A stretch of 64,000 nucleotides of DNA from Altererythrobacter rubellus (GCF_030284385.1 NZ_CP127221.1:682001-746000); one strand, 5' to 3'. Numbered from the stretch's first letter, positions 51,249 to 60,989 are shown. Notes: generated from the letters alone by a model not told the origin. Translations and numbers: made by a program.

Positions 51249-51668
51249 CTATTTTGCGAATAACTGGGCATCGTCCGCGAAGGCTTTGAACTCCAATGCA
51301 TTGCCTGCTGGATCGCGAAAGAACATCGTTGCCTGTTCGCCCGGCTGGCCTTTGAAGCGCACAGTTGGCTCGATCACGAACTCGGTTCCTGCGGTGCGCA
51401 AACGATCCGCCAGCGCCTGCCAATCCTCCATCGTCAGTACGATGCCGAAATGCGGCACAGGCACACCGAGCCCATCAACGTGATTGCTGGCACGGTCTCC
51501 TGCTTGCCCCGGTGCGAGATGCGTGACGATCTGGTGTCCGTAAAAATCGAAGTCGATCCATTCGTCTGAACTGCGCCCCTCCGCACACCCCATCACACTG
51601 CCATAAAAATCGCGCGCTGCGGCAAGATCGTCGACCGGAAATGCCAAGTGAAATGGGCGCAATGACAT
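51249..51668 (-). CDS. VOC family (glyoxalase-fold) protein
   Basis: A 139-residue protein starting [20 protein letters not shown]. Paired beta-alpha-beta-beta-beta units contain [35 protein letters not shown] and [17 protein letters not shown]. The metal ligands (His near 7, His near 71 and Glu near 124) look intact. It may be a dioxygenase, lyase or resistance protein; the context does not decide. The ATG at 51668 is chosen over a longer frame to 51731. Confidence 0.88.
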   Translation of the reverse strand: MSLRPFHLAFPVDDLAAARDFYGSVMGCAEGRSSDEWIDFDFYGHQIVTHLAPGQAGDRASNHVDGLGVPVPHFGIVLTMEDWQALADRLRTAGTEFVIEPTVRFKGQPGEQATMFFRDPAGNALEFKAFADDAQLFAK

Positions 51669-51770
51669 CTGACAAATGCTCCTTTTTGCGCATCCCAGCC
51701 TGTTCAGGCTCGACAGCGAATAAATGAACACTTAGGGCAAGCGAGCATTCAAGCGCAAGGTGGAGCATTC

Positions 51771-52439
51771 ATGAAACTGATTATCGGCAACAAGAATTAT
51801 TCGAGCTGGTCCTTGCGCGGTTGGCTGGCGGCCAAACAATCAGGGCTCCATTTCGAAGAGATCATCGTCCCGATGTTCGGTGAGGAATGGCAGCAGAAGA
51901 AACAAAGCGAAGATGGCGGGATGATGCCCTCGCATGGCAAGGTTCCGATCCTGTGGGATGGAGACACTGTTGTGTGGGACAGTCTCGCGATCATGGAATA
52001 TCTCAGCGACAAGGTTGGCCGCGACCGCTTCTGGCCCAAGGACGAAAGCGCTCGGGGAATGGCGCGGGCTATTGTGGCAGAGATGCACAGCTCGTTCGCT
52101 TCGCTTCGCCGCGAATTGCCGATGAACGTACGCCGCCGGTTCGAATTGCAGTCGGTCAACGATGAAACCAAGCAAGACGTTGTGCGGATATTATCACTGT
52201 GGGCAGAGGCCCGATCTCGCCATGGCAGCGGCGGACCCTTCCTTTTCGGCACATATGGCGCGACTGACATCTTCTATGCTCCGATCGTTTCTCGCTTCAT
52301 AACCTATGGCATTGGCGTTCCCGGCTTCGCGCAAGCCTATATGGAAGCCATTTGGGAGCATGAGTGGACGCAGGAATGGATTTCTGCTTCCGAGAATGAA
52401 GAATGGGTGATCGAACAATACGAGACAGTCGGCGAATGA
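51771..52439 (+). CDS. Glutathione S-transferase family protein
   Basis: A 222-residue GST with a thioredoxin-like N-terminal domain (MKLIIGNKNYSSWSLRGWLA, with a probable catalytic Ser in the SSWSLR loop; HGKVPILWDGDTVVWDSLAI with the cis-Pro and glutathione-binding Asp-Ser) and an all-helical C-terminal domain. It resembles the YfcF-like group. Its stop overlaps the start of the S1/P1 nuclease, which is unusual company and may be coincidental. Confidence 0.88.
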   Translation: MKLIIGNKNYSSWSLRGWLAAKQSGLHFEEIIVPMFGEEWQQKKQSEDGGMMPSHGKVPILWDGDTVVWDSLAIMEYLSDKVGRDRFWPKDESARGMARAIVAEMHSSFASLRRELPMNVRRRFELQSVNDETKQDVVRILSLWAEARSRHGSGGPFLFGTYGATDIFYAPIVSRFITYGIGVPGFAQAYMEAIWEHEWTQEWISASENEEWVIEQYETVGE

Positions 52440-53320
52440 TGCAGCGCGCCATCGGTAGCTTGGTAGCGGCGCTGGCGTTACTTGTAGCTCCTGTGCAGGC
52501 CGGAGCCTGGGGTTTTTATGCGCATGGTGTGACGGCAGACATCGCCTACGCCAATGTCAGCCCGCAAACTCGCGCCAAGATCAACGAACTCTTGCGACAA
52601 GAGGCTATGCTGGGCACGCCTGAATGCCGGATACGCACGATCGCGGAGGCTTCGGTTTGGCCCGATTGTGTGCGCAACACCTTGTGGCGCTGGGGTTATA
52701 CCGCAGCCTGGCACTATCGCACGACACCGATTTGCGAAGCATACAATCCGCGCGCCAATTGTTCGGGCGGGAACTGTGTGACGGCGCAGATCGAACGCAG
52801 CCATCGCATTCTGGCGGATGAAAGGCTGCCCGCGCATATTCGCCTCGAAGCACTTGCCTTCATGGTGCATTTCGCAGGCGATATTCACATGCCGCTCCAT
52901 TCGGGCGACAAGGATGACCGCGGCGGCAATGACCGCGTGACCGATTATGGAATTGTGCCGGACCGCAATCTGCATTCGATCTGGGATGGCCCACTGGCAG
53001 AACGCGCCATCACTACCGGGCCGGACAAGGTGTTGCGGCGTTATTCGGCTGAGGAACGCAAAGAACTGGGCGGAGGAACCCCGGCGGACTGGGGCCGCGA
53101 AAGCTGGCAGATTTCGCGTCATATAGTCTACCCCAATGCCTTCGATGTGGATGATCCCTGCGCGAGCGATTTGCCCAGTGAAACCGCACTGACGCAGGAT
53201 GACATTGTCGAAGCAGGGCCGGTAGCGCGCCGCCGGGTGCAGCAAGCGGGCATTCGTATCGCGGAACTGCTGGAGAGCGCCTTTGCGCCCGGCCCCCTGC
53301 CAGTCGAGGATCGCCGATGA
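52436..53320 (+). CDS. S1/P1 family nuclease, secreted
   Basis: A 294-residue periplasmic or extracellular zinc nuclease for single-stranded nucleic acid. Signal SLVAALALLVAPVQAGA, then the mature N terminus WGFYAHG, where Trp1 and His6 bind zinc as in P1. AFMVHFAGDIHMPLHSGDKD then DRGGND hold further zinc ligands, and NLHSIWDG is present. Cysteines suggest disulfides. Two consecutive ATGs at 52436 and 52439 both overlap the GST stop. The stop overlaps the dapE start by 4 bases. Confidence 0.9.
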   Translation: MMQRAIGSLVAALALLVAPVQAGAWGFYAHGVTADIAYANVSPQTRAKINELLRQEAMLGTPECRIRTIAEASVWPDCVRNTLWRWGYTAAWHYRTTPICEAYNPRANCSGGNCVTAQIERSHRILADERLPAHIRLEALAFMVHFAGDIHMPLHSGDKDDRGGNDRVTDYGIVPDRNLHSIWDGPLAERAITTGPDKVLRRYSAEERKELGGGTPADWGRESWQISRHIVYPNAFDVDDPCASDLPSETALTQDDIVEAGPVARRRVQQAGIRIAELLESAFAPGPLPVEDRR

Positions 53321-54450
53321 GCGCTGCTCTCGACTATGCGCAGCGGCTGATCGGCGCTCAGAGCGTAACGCCAGCAAGGGGCGAAGTGTTCGATGTGTTG
53401 GAGCAGATGCTGACGCCGCTTGGTTTTGCCGTGGACCGTTTCACGCGCGGCGATGGCGAGGAAGGATTAGACGAGGCACCGGTCGAAAACCTGTTCGCCA
53501 TCCGGCACGGACCGGAAGGCGCGAAGCATTTCGCCTTCGCAGGGCACGTTGATGTTGTACCGCCGGGTGAAGGTTGGGCGAGCGCGCCGTTTGAGCCTGA
53601 AATTCGCGGCGATCTGCTCTACGGACGCGGCGCGGTGGACATGAAAGGCGCGATCGCAGCGATGGTTGCGGCGGTCGCCGATGTCCCGCCAGAGTCCGGA
53701 ACGATCAGTTTCATCATCACCGGTGATGAAGAAGGCCCCGCGCTGCATGGGACACGCGCCTTGATCGATTACATGCACGAGCAAGGCATTCAGCCTGACC
53801 TGTGCCTGGTGGGCGAGCCGACCAGCGTGAATCAGTTGGGCGATATGATGAAAATCGGACGACGCGGCTCGGTCAATATCTGGCTCGAGGTCGACGGCAC
53901 ACAAGGGCATGTCGCCTATCCGCATCTGGCCGACAATCCGTTGCCGCGCATGGTCACAATCTTGTCCGAGCTTAACAAGCTGCATCTTGATGACGGCACG
54001 GACTGGTTTCAGCCAAGCAATCTCGAAATCACCGAAGTCGATGTGCCCAATCGCGCGCACAACGTCATTCCGGCCAAGGCCAAGGCACGCATTTCAATCC
54101 GCTTCAATGATCAGCATTCGGGCGCATCGCTTTCGAAGCGCGTGGTTGAGATTGCAACGAAGCACGGCGGTACCGCGCGGCCGGTTATTTCCGGCGAACC
54201 CTTCCTGACCCCGCCGGGAGTTTTCTCCCACATCATTTCACAAGCGGTTGAGGCCGAAACGGGTCTGAAGCCCGAAGCCTCGACTACGGGCGGCACATCC
54301 GATGCGCGGTTCCTGCGCGCTGTATGCCCGGTGATCGAGTTCGGGCTTTGCAACGCCACCATGCACAAGCGCGACGAAGCGGTTGCAGTGGCTGACCTCG
54401 ACACGCTAAGCCGTATTTACGCACGCATTGCGCAAGCCGCGCTGGCATAA
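53317..54450 (+). CDS. dapE: Succinyl-diaminopimelate desuccinylase
   Basis: Removes succinate from N-succinyl-LL-diaminopimelate in lysine and peptidoglycan synthesis. The 377-residue M20 di-zinc enzyme has FAGHVDVVPPGEGW (zinc His and catalytic Asp), GRGAVDMKGAIAAM (bridging Asp), ITGDEEGPALHGT (catalytic Glu and zinc Glu) and a late TTGGTSDARF with TMHKRDE holding the last His. Length is normal. It overlaps the nuclease gene by 4 bases. dapB and lysC in this window belong to the same pathway. Confidence 0.95.
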   Translation: MSAALDYAQRLIGAQSVTPARGEVFDVLEQMLTPLGFAVDRFTRGDGEEGLDEAPVENLFAIRHGPEGAKHFAFAGHVDVVPPGEGWASAPFEPEIRGDLLYGRGAVDMKGAIAAMVAAVADVPPESGTISFIITGDEEGPALHGTRALIDYMHEQGIQPDLCLVGEPTSVNQLGDMMKIGRRGSVNIWLEVDGTQGHVAYPHLADNPLPRMVTILSELNKLHLDDGTDWFQPSNLEITEVDVPNRAHNVIPAKAKARISIRFNDQHSGASLSKRVVEIATKHGGTARPVISGEPFLTPPGVFSHIISQAVEAETGLKPEASTTGGTSDARFLRAVCPVIEFGLCNATMHKRDEAVAVADLDTLSRIYARIAQAALA

Positions 54451-54471
54451 AACACAACGAGAGGGGCGCTC

Positions 54472-55707
54472 ATGAAAGCCTGGTTTGCAATTCCACTTTG
54501 GCAGCGCGTGATTGGCGCGTTGATCCTGGGCATCCTGACTGGCTGGTTCTGGGGGCCGGGCGCGGAAAGTATCAAGATCATTGGCGATATCTTTATCGCT
54601 TTCATCAAGATGCTGGTCGTCCCGCTGATCTTTTTCAGTCTGGTCGCGGGCGTGGCCAGCATTGGCGATCTGCGCAAGCTCGGCAGCGTCGGCTGGCGCG
54701 CCTTATTGCTGTTCGTTGTGACAGGCCAGATGGCTGTATGGCTCGGCCTTGGCCTTGGCACCTTTATGCAGCCAGGGGCGGGCGTTGATACTTCCTCTAT
54801 CGATATGGGAGCCGTTCCCCCACCGAACGATACGAGCTGGCGCGAGATGTTGCTGGGCATCGTCCCCCAGAGCCCCGTTCAGACAATGGCGGACGTCAAC
54901 GTACTTCCGTTGATCGTGTTTTCTCTGCTGCTCGGCATTGGTATCCTGATGGCGAAGGAAGAAGGCGAACCGGTTCAGCGGATCTTCGATTCCGGTGCGG
55001 TCATCATGCAGAAAGTCACGATGATTGTGATGGAGCTAACGCCGTTCGGTGTCTTTGCGCTGATGGCTTGGGTGGCCGGCACGCTTGGCCTGGACGCGCT
55101 TGGCGCACTCGGCAAGCTGGTGTTCCTGAACTACCTCGGCTGTTTGCTCATCATTGGTCTGATCTATTCCTCGATGATCAAATTCATCGCCAAACTGCCT
55201 GTGATCGATTTCTTCCGCGGGATCGTGGATGCGATCGCTGTCAGCTATTCGACTGCTAGCTCCAACGCCACGCTGCCGGTGACGCTGCGCTGCGCGGAGC
55301 GCAATCTGGGGATCAGCAATTCAGTTGCCAGTTTCGTGATTTCATTGGGTGCGACGATCAACATGAACGGCACCGCGATGTATCTTGGGCTCGCAACACT
55401 ATTCGGGGCGCAGATCTTCGGTGTGGATCTAAGCTGGGGCGATTATTTCCTCATTTCGATCCTTGCGACACTTGGCGCAATCGGCGCAGCCGGCATTCCG
55501 GGCGCTGGCCTGATCATGATGGCTCTCGTGTTTGGCGCTGTGGGTGTGCCGCTCGAAACGATCGCTTTCGTGGCGGGCGTTGACCGGATCATGGACATGA
55601 TGCGCACCACCACCAATGTCAGTGGTGACGCGGCAGTGGCAACGACTGTTGCCAGCCTGACGAACGAGATTGACCGTGCCGAAATGATCAGCGCGGATGA
55701 TGTCTAG
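54472..55707 (+). CDS. Dicarboxylate/amino acid:cation symporter (DAACS family)
   Basis: A 411-residue membrane transporter of the GltP/DctA family. It has about eight spans plus two hairpins, with the serine-rich hairpin AVSYSTASSNATLPVTLRCA and the TM7 motif SLGATINMNGTAMY. GIPGAGLIMMALVFGAVGVP forms hairpin 2 and GVDRIMDMMRTTTNVSGD contains the substrate-binding Asp/Arg region of TM8. Substrate is probably glutamate, aspartate or a C4-dicarboxylate with Na+ or H+. Confidence 0.92.
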   Translation: MKAWFAIPLWQRVIGALILGILTGWFWGPGAESIKIIGDIFIAFIKMLVVPLIFFSLVAGVASIGDLRKLGSVGWRALLLFVVTGQMAVWLGLGLGTFMQPGAGVDTSSIDMGAVPPPNDTSWREMLLGIVPQSPVQTMADVNVLPLIVFSLLLGIGILMAKEEGEPVQRIFDSGAVIMQKVTMIVMELTPFGVFALMAWVAGTLGLDALGALGKLVFLNYLGCLLIIGLIYSSMIKFIAKLPVIDFFRGIVDAIAVSYSTASSNATLPVTLRCAERNLGISNSVASFVISLGATINMNGTAMYLGLATLFGAQIFGVDLSWGDYFLISILATLGAIGAAGIPGAGLIMMALVFGAVGVPLETIAFVAGVDRIMDMMRTTTNVSGDAAVATTVASLTNEIDRAEMISADDV

Positions 55708-55710
55708 GGC

Positions 55711-56066
55711 CTAGTCGGGTTCGGCAGCTTCGGCTTCAGGCCGGGCTGTTTCATCGGCTTTGCCTGGCTCTTCGGTAGGCAGCTCCTCTTCGGGGCCAAC
55801 CGCATCTAACTGTGCTTCTTCAGGAGCCGCGGGCTCGTCTCCCGGGCAATTCAGCTTGCACCGCGCAGAAGCCGAATTACGTAGCCGCCCACTGACCCGG
55901 ATCGTGGCGCCGTTGATACTGCCGCGAACTGCGTTGCCTAGCCCGCTTGACGCCCGCCCGGTGCCAACGCCACAGCTCCTTCAGCTGCGGCCTGCGCATG
56001 AGCTGAACTGGCAGTGGCGCTCGCAACAGTGACGGAAACCGCGGCGAGAATAATGCGGCCAATCAT
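55711..56066 (-). pseudogene. Small secreted protein gene with apparent frameshift
   Basis: On the minus strand the frame from the ATG at 56066 encodes a good signal peptide (IILAAVSVTVASATASSAHA) and stops soon after at GGRQAG. In another frame the DNA continues with protein-like sequence: SSGLGNAVRGSINGATIRVS then GRLRNSASARCKLNCPGDEP and an acidic Glu/Pro-rich tail ending at TAG 55711-55713. The pieces fit one protein of about 115 residues if a frame change occurred near 55,950. It could be a real mutation, a sequencing error, or two unrelated frames. Confidence 0.5.
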
Positions 56067-56137
56067 GGGCAATCCTCCCTTCGTCCAGGGGGATGATTGT
56101 GGACCTTGCGCGCAGACTTGGCAAATGGCGCGCCAGA

Positions 56138-56788
56138 TCAACGCCCCTTCGGTTTCTCCAGCACTTTCTTGCGGAAGCTGCAAAGATCAACCAATTGGCA
56201 TCGCCAGCATTCGGGCGTGCGCGCTTTGCAGGTGTAGCGGCCGTGCAGGATCAGCCAGTGATGTGCGTGTAGGCGAAACGGTTGCGGTACACGCTTTTCT
56301 AGCTTCTCTTCCACTTTCTCTGGCGTCTTGCCTTTGGCCAATCCCGTGCGATTGCCAACCCGCAGGATATGCGTATCGACCGCGAAGGTCTCCTGCTTGA
56401 ACCAGCAATTGAGCACGACATTGGCGGTCTTGCGACCCACACCGGGCAGCCGCACCAGATCTTCGCGCGTGTCCGGCACTTCACCGCCATAATCGTCAAT
56501 CAACAGTTGGCTGAGTGCGATCACGTTCTTTGCCTTGGAATTGAACAGCCCAATGGTCTTGATGTGCTCGATCAATCCGTCGAGCCCGAGGTCGAGCATT
56601 TGCTGCGGCGTTTTCACCTTCTGAAACAGCGCGCGCGTTGCCTTGTTCACCCCGACATCGGTGGCTTGCGCGGATAGCGCTACGGCCACGACCAGCTGAT
56701 AGGCATTGCCATATTCCAGCTCTGTCTCTGGTTCGGGATTGTCTTCGGCCAAGCGGCGGAAGAACTCAAAAATCTGGTCGTTCGTCAT
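56138..56788 (-). CDS. nth: Endonuclease III
   Basis: A 216-residue base-excision repair glycosylase and AP lyase for oxidised pyrimidines. The helix-hairpin-helix reads LVRLPGVGRKTANVVL at about 107-122, with the catalytic Lys in it and Asp in AVDTHILRVGNR. The iron-sulfur cluster ligands are CKARTPECWRCQLVDLC near the end. Length is normal. It is followed upstream on the same strand by dapB, 10 bases away, so both may be transcribed together from the dapB promoter. Confidence 0.95.
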   Translation of the reverse strand: MTNDQIFEFFRRLAEDNPEPETELEYGNAYQLVVAVALSAQATDVGVNKATRALFQKVKTPQQMLDLGLDGLIEHIKTIGLFNSKAKNVIALSQLLIDDYGGEVPDTREDLVRLPGVGRKTANVVLNCWFKQETFAVDTHILRVGNRTGLAKGKTPEKVEEKLEKRVPQPFRLHAHHWLILHGRYTCKARTPECWRCQLVDLCSFRKKVLEKPKGR

Positions 56789-56798
56789 GGTGGTTCGA

Positions 56799-57539
56799 TT
56801 AGAGCCCCAGCACTTGCGCCATGGTGTAACGGCCCGGCGTTTTGCCGATCAGCCATTCCGCACCGCGCACTGCACCGCGGGCAAAGATCATCCGGTCCTC
56901 TGCGGTGTGCGACAGCGTAATGCGCTCTTCATTGCCGGCAAAGATAACGCTGTGCTCCCCAGCCACGGTCCCACCGCGCAGGGTTGCAAAACCAATCGCA
57001 CCCTCGCGCCGTGCGCCGGTTTGCCCATGTCGCCCGCTGTCCATGGCATCGGACACGGAAACCCCGCGTGCTTCGGCTGCCGCTTCGCCCAACAGCTTGG
57101 CCGTACCCGATGGTGCGTCAACCTTGGCCCGGTGATGCATCTCCAGAATCTCGATATCCCAGCCCTGGCCCAGCTTCGCCGAAGCTTCGCGCACGAGATG
57201 CGCGAGCAGCGTTACGCCCAGCGAGGTATTGCCCGTCTGCAGCACAGGGATGGTATCGGCAGCCTCTGCCAGCATTACGCAATGGTCTTGTTGTAGCCCT
57301 GTTGTCCCGACCAGGATCGGGATACGCGCGGTCTTGGCTGCGTCGAGATTTTCCTGCAGCGCTTCGGGTGCGGAAAAGTCGACAAGCACATCGCATTGCG
57401 TCGCTAACGGTACCGGATTGCCGCCGGCATCCACACCAATCTGCATAGTATGGCCGGCCTCTGCGATCACAGCTGCCAAAGCGCGGCCCATCCGTCCCTT
57501 GTACCCGATCACGCCGAACCGCTTTGCAGAATCTGTCAT
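56799..57539 (-). CDS. dapB: 4-hydroxy-tetrahydrodipicolinate reductase
   Basis: Reduces 4-hydroxy-tetrahydrodipicolinate with NAD(P)H in lysine and diaminopimelate synthesis. The 246-residue protein has the nucleotide motif VIGYKGRMGRAL at about 10-21, DFSAPEAL, VGTTGL, and the active-site EMHHRAKVDAPSGTAKLL block with the His-His and Lys residues. Length matches short alphaproteobacterial DapB. It diverges from the sirtuin gene, 35 bases between starts, and leads into nth. Confidence 0.95.
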   Translation of the reverse strand: MTDSAKRFGVIGYKGRMGRALAAVIAEAGHTMQIGVDAGGNPVPLATQCDVLVDFSAPEALQENLDAAKTARIPILVGTTGLQQDHCVMLAEAADTIPVLQTGNTSLGVTLLAHLVREASAKLGQGWDIEILEMHHRAKVDAPSGTAKLLGEAAAEARGVSVSDAMDSGRHGQTGARREGAIGFATLRGGTVAGEHSVIFAGNEERITLSHTAEDRMIFARGAVRGAEWLIGKTPGRYTMAQVLGL

Positions 57540-57574
57540 TGCCTTGCCTCCGTTTCGCGTGCTTCATGCGGCAG

Positions 57575-58273
57575 ATGAATGACATTCGCAATATCGTGAT
57601 CCTGACCGGAGCCGGCATATCGGCTGAAAGCGGGATCGATACGTTCCGCGATGCCGGCGGATTGTGGGAGCAGCACCGGGTGGAAGACGTCGCCACGCCA
57701 GAGGGTTTTGCGCGCGATCCCGACCTCGTGCTGGGTTTCTACGACATACGGCGCGAAGCGCTGAGCCAGGTGAAGCCAAACGCGGCGCATCAAGCTCTCG
57801 CCCGGCTGGATGCTGAATGGTCTGGCGAATTGTTGATCGTCACGCAGAATGTCGATGACCTGCATGAAAGGGGCGGCGCAAAGCGCGTGCTCCATATGCA
57901 TGGCGAACTCAAGAGTGCGCTGTGCCTTTCATGCGAGATGCGCAGCCCGTGGGATGCGCCAATGTCTAATCGCCCTCCATGCCCGGTTTGTCAGGCTCCG
58001 TCGCTACGGCCCGATGTCGTGTGGTTTGGCGAGATGCCTTATCAGATGGAGATGATATACGCGGCGATCCGAGAGGCTGACTTGTTCGTCAGCATTGGCA
58101 CCAGCGGCGCGGTTTATCCTGCAGCGGGCTTTGTGCGCGACGCAAGGGAGCTGGGTGCGCAAACGCTGGAGCTTAATCTGGAGCGGAGCGAGGGCTCACA
58201 TTGGTTCGACGAATCGCGCCAGGGGCTGGCAGGCGAACTAGTGCCTGCATGGGTGGAAGAGACGCTGCGATGA
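57575..58273 (+). CDS. cobB: NAD-dependent protein deacylase, sirtuin (core copy)
   Basis: A 232-residue sirtuin that removes acyl groups from protein lysines using NAD. It has LTGAGISAESGIDTFRDAGG, TQNVDDLHERGG, HMHGELKSALC and the zinc cysteines CLSC...CPVC. The specificity pair YDIR (Tyr and Arg of YxxR) is present, as in CobB enzymes with desuccinylase activity. Start at ATG 57575 or ATG 57566. It is similar throughout to the accessory-region sirtuin at 20,543-21,256, about half the residues identical by eye. Confidence 0.92.
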   Translation: MNDIRNIVILTGAGISAESGIDTFRDAGGLWEQHRVEDVATPEGFARDPDLVLGFYDIRREALSQVKPNAAHQALARLDAEWSGELLIVTQNVDDLHERGGAKRVLHMHGELKSALCLSCEMRSPWDAPMSNRPPCPVCQAPSLRPDVVWFGEMPYQMEMIYAAIREADLFVSIGTSGAVYPAAGFVRDARELGAQTLELNLERSEGSHWFDESRQGLAGELVPAWVEETLR

Positions 58274-58480
58274 AGCGCGGACCGGGACAAAGCGAACGGT
58301 ACTTTTAAAGCGTGGCGGCTATCGACATTAAACTAAGCTAGCTCAGCGCCCGTTTTTGGGGTGGAAAGCGGAAGGTGAACAGAAGATCCAAGCTTGTACC
58401 CGCTCTCGATCCATTATGTTCCATGCAAGTTTGCCCAGCATCGCGCGATCGACTAGCTAAGACGTGAGAGGAGTTGGGGC
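58274..58480. other. 207-base intergenic stretch before the amidohydrolase gene
   Basis: No gene recognised. It ends with a GAGAGGAG ribosome binding site (about 58,466-58,473) for the amidohydrolase. No convincing terminator for the sirtuin gene. Confidence 0.4.
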
Positions 58481-60217
58481 ATGAAATACTGGTTCTTAGC
58501 CGTACTGCTAGTGTGTGTTGGGAGCGTCAGTCCGGTTCATTCGGAGAGCGGGCCGATCGGCTCAACCTACGACAACGTAGTCGTTTACGAGGCTGATAAA
58601 ATCATCACGATGGAGCCCGGCTATCCCGAAGCCAAGTATGTCGCTGTTTCCGATGGCATCGTACTCGCTGTTGCGGAGAATCTGGAAGAACTCGCGGCGT
58701 GGACCGATGGACGGCGTGTAACGGTCGACCGCCAATTTGCATCGCAAGTCCTCATGCCCGGCTTTGTCGAGCCTCATATTCATCCGATGCAGACGATCAT
58801 GATGCTGCCGCTTCCGTTTATCAGTCCAGAGGCTTGGGACTTACCGGGGCGCCATTATCCTCGCGTAACAGGCGAGGAAGAGTATGAGGCACGGCTGCGC
58901 GAAGCGCTTGCAGAGAGCGAAGAGAAATTATTCATCACCTGGGGGCATCACCGACTTTTTCATGGGGAAATGACCAGGCAGAAGCTCGATGCAATCGCGT
59001 CCGAACGCGCCGTGGTTATTTGGCAGCGTAGCTTCCACGAGATCATCGCCAATACCAAGGCGCTCGAAATGCTCGAAATCGGAACGCGCGATGCTTTTGA
59101 AGCCGAGTTCAATCGGCCCGGCATTGATCCGTCCCATGCCGACTTTGAAACCGGGGTGATCCATGAGACCGCCTTGTTCAATGGCGTCGAGAAGTTGCGC
59201 CCTTACCTTTTCTCTCCGGAGAAAGTGAAACAAGGTCTGGCCGAAATGCGCCAGATGATGCTGGAGAACGGCGTCACAACAAGCGCCGATCTCGCTTTTG
59301 GTGGTTTTGGTGGAATCGATGCAGAGGCGCCGCTGTTCAAAAGCCTTTATGATCGGGACGACACACCTTCTCGTATCCTCGCAATACCGGTTGCCCCGGT
59401 TGTTGAAGGTGACCCGAATGCGTGGCTAGCAGCAACAAGCGCGAAATATGGTAGCGACAAATTCTTTTTCTCCGACCGTGTAAAACTGTTTGCTGACGGA
59501 GCATTCTTTGCGCAGTTCATGCAGATGAAGCCGCCCGGCTACAGCGATGGACACGAAGGCAAATGGATTACCGAACCGGATGTTCTTGAAGAACAGGCAG
59601 AGCGTTTTTGGGAGGAGGGATGGAGCCTGCACACCCATGTGAACGGTGACAAAGGCGTTGATGTCGTGCTTGGCATTCTTGAGCGCCTCTCGACACGCGA
59701 GGCACAGGACCGCGTGCTCGAACATCTGGGCTATTCAACCGAAGCGCAAAATCGGCGAATTGGCGAGATGCAATTGATGGTTTCCGCGCAGCCGAATTAC
59801 ATCCGCATTCTAGGTGATGCCTACGCCCGATACGGCCTCGGCCCTGATCGAGCAGCTCAGATGAACCGCCTGGGCTCACTCGAACGCAAAAAAGTGCCAA
59901 TCGGCCTTCACAGCGATTTCAACATGGCCCCGATTGACCCTCTCTATCTGGCATGGGTCGCAAGCACTCGGATTACGCTCGAAGGAAATGAAAAGGCTCC
60001 AGAGGAGCGGCTTAGTCTGCACAAGGCCTTGCGTGCGATAACGATTGAGGCGGCGCAGGTCATCGGGCTTGACGATCAAGTCGGGAGCATCGCGTCAGGC
60101 AAAAAAGCGGACTTCGTAGTGCTAGATCGTGACCCCTTTGCGAGCGGAGCAAGAGCGTTGAACGACGTGCAGGTTCGCGGCGTCATTTTTGAAGGCAGAT
60201 GGTTCGCTGCACAATGA
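58481..60217 (+). CDS. Secreted amidohydrolase family 3 protein (YtcJ-like)
   Basis: A 578-residue metal-dependent hydrolase with a signal peptide (FLAVLLVCVGSVSPVHS). The family 3 amidohydrolase fold is shown by the small beta domain (VVVYEADKIITMEPGYPEAK), the metal motif MPGFVEPHIHP (HxH), LHTHVNGDKGVDVVL with further ligands, LHSDFNMAPIDP and the C-terminal IGLDDQVGSIASGKKADFVV. Such enzymes cut amides or carbamates; the substrate is unknown. It stands alone with its own ribosome binding site. Confidence 0.88.
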   Translation: MKYWFLAVLLVCVGSVSPVHSESGPIGSTYDNVVVYEADKIITMEPGYPEAKYVAVSDGIVLAVAENLEELAAWTDGRRVTVDRQFASQVLMPGFVEPHIHPMQTIMMLPLPFISPEAWDLPGRHYPRVTGEEEYEARLREALAESEEKLFITWGHHRLFHGEMTRQKLDAIASERAVVIWQRSFHEIIANTKALEMLEIGTRDAFEAEFNRPGIDPSHADFETGVIHETALFNGVEKLRPYLFSPEKVKQGLAEMRQMMLENGVTTSADLAFGGFGGIDAEAPLFKSLYDRDDTPSRILAIPVAPVVEGDPNAWLAATSAKYGSDKFFFSDRVKLFADGAFFAQFMQMKPPGYSDGHEGKWITEPDVLEEQAERFWEEGWSLHTHVNGDKGVDVVLGILERLSTREAQDRVLEHLGYSTEAQNRRIGEMQLMVSAQPNYIRILGDAYARYGLGPDRAAQMNRLGSLERKKVPIGLHSDFNMAPIDPLYLAWVASTRITLEGNEKAPEERLSLHKALRAITIEAAQVIGLDDQVGSIASGKKADFVVLDRDPFASGARALNDVQVRGVIFEGRWFAAQ

Positions 60218-60365
60218 AAATCAGCCACTCCAGTTGAATGCCAGTTCGGCTAATCGAAGCGATGCATTCAGTTGGTAATGTGAGCGTGTTAGATTATCCG
60301 CAAATGGGTCGTTACCAGACGGTCCGCTATTGTTAGATTGCATGACAAGGCAGCCGGAGCCATCG

Positions 60366-60989
60366 TTACAAAACGTTCAAATGAGCGATAATCTCCTCCT
60401 CGGAGACAACGTCGGCATATTTGGCCTGCATATCGAAAAGGTTTGCTTCGTGCGGCTCTGAATGGCGATCGCCGCATGCGTCACGCACAACCGTCGTGAT
60501 GAATCCATGCGACATGGAATCGACGCAGGATGCGCGAACGCATCCGCTGGTGGTCAGGCCTGTCAGGATCACATTATCGACGCCCATCGCGGTCAGAGTT
60601 GAGGCGAGCGATGTGCTGAAGAATGCGCTGGGATACTGCTTTGAAATAACCAGCTCGTTTTCAGTTGGCGTCAATCCCCTGGGCCAGTCACCCATCGGGT
60701 TGCCCCGGAGGAAATTGCGCAGCGGGCGTACTTTTTCGAAGAAGCGGCCACCATCAAGCCCGCCGTCCTGATACACGACATTGGTCAGGATCACGGGTAT
60801 GCCCACTTTGTGTGCGGCCTCGCGCACGCGCAAGGCAGACTGCAGTGCGTCATCGACATCGGCGAAGAGATCACAATCGGGATCGAAATAGGCCTCGACA
60901 AAATCGATCATCAGCAAAGCCGGTGAGGTGCCGAAGCCGGCCTTGCCGCCATAAGCCTTGGCGTAATTGGCATCGAGAGAATCGGACAT
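60366..60989 (-). CDS. Isochorismatase-family cysteine hydrolase
   Basis: A 207-residue alpha/beta hydrolase. The catalytic triad region is visible as Asp in LLMIDFVEAYFDP near 27, Lys near 115 in ELVISKQYPSAFF, and Cys in LTGLTTSGCVRASCVDSMSH near 150. Family members include nicotinamidases, N-carbamoylsarcosine amidases and other amide hydrolases. The N-carbamoyl type would suit its neighbours, a hydantoinase B subunit and a CoA-transferase, since all could serve breakdown of cyclic or carbamoylated amides. Confidence 0.88.
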   Translation of the reverse strand: MSDSLDANYAKAYGGKAGFGTSPALLMIDFVEAYFDPDCDLFADVDDALQSALRVREAAHKVGIPVILTNVVYQDGGLDGGRFFEKVRPLRNFLRGNPMGDWPRGLTPTENELVISKQYPSAFFSTSLASTLTAMGVDNVILTGLTTSGCVRASCVDSMSHGFITTVVRDACGDRHSEPHEANLFDMQAKYADVVSEEEIIAHLNVL

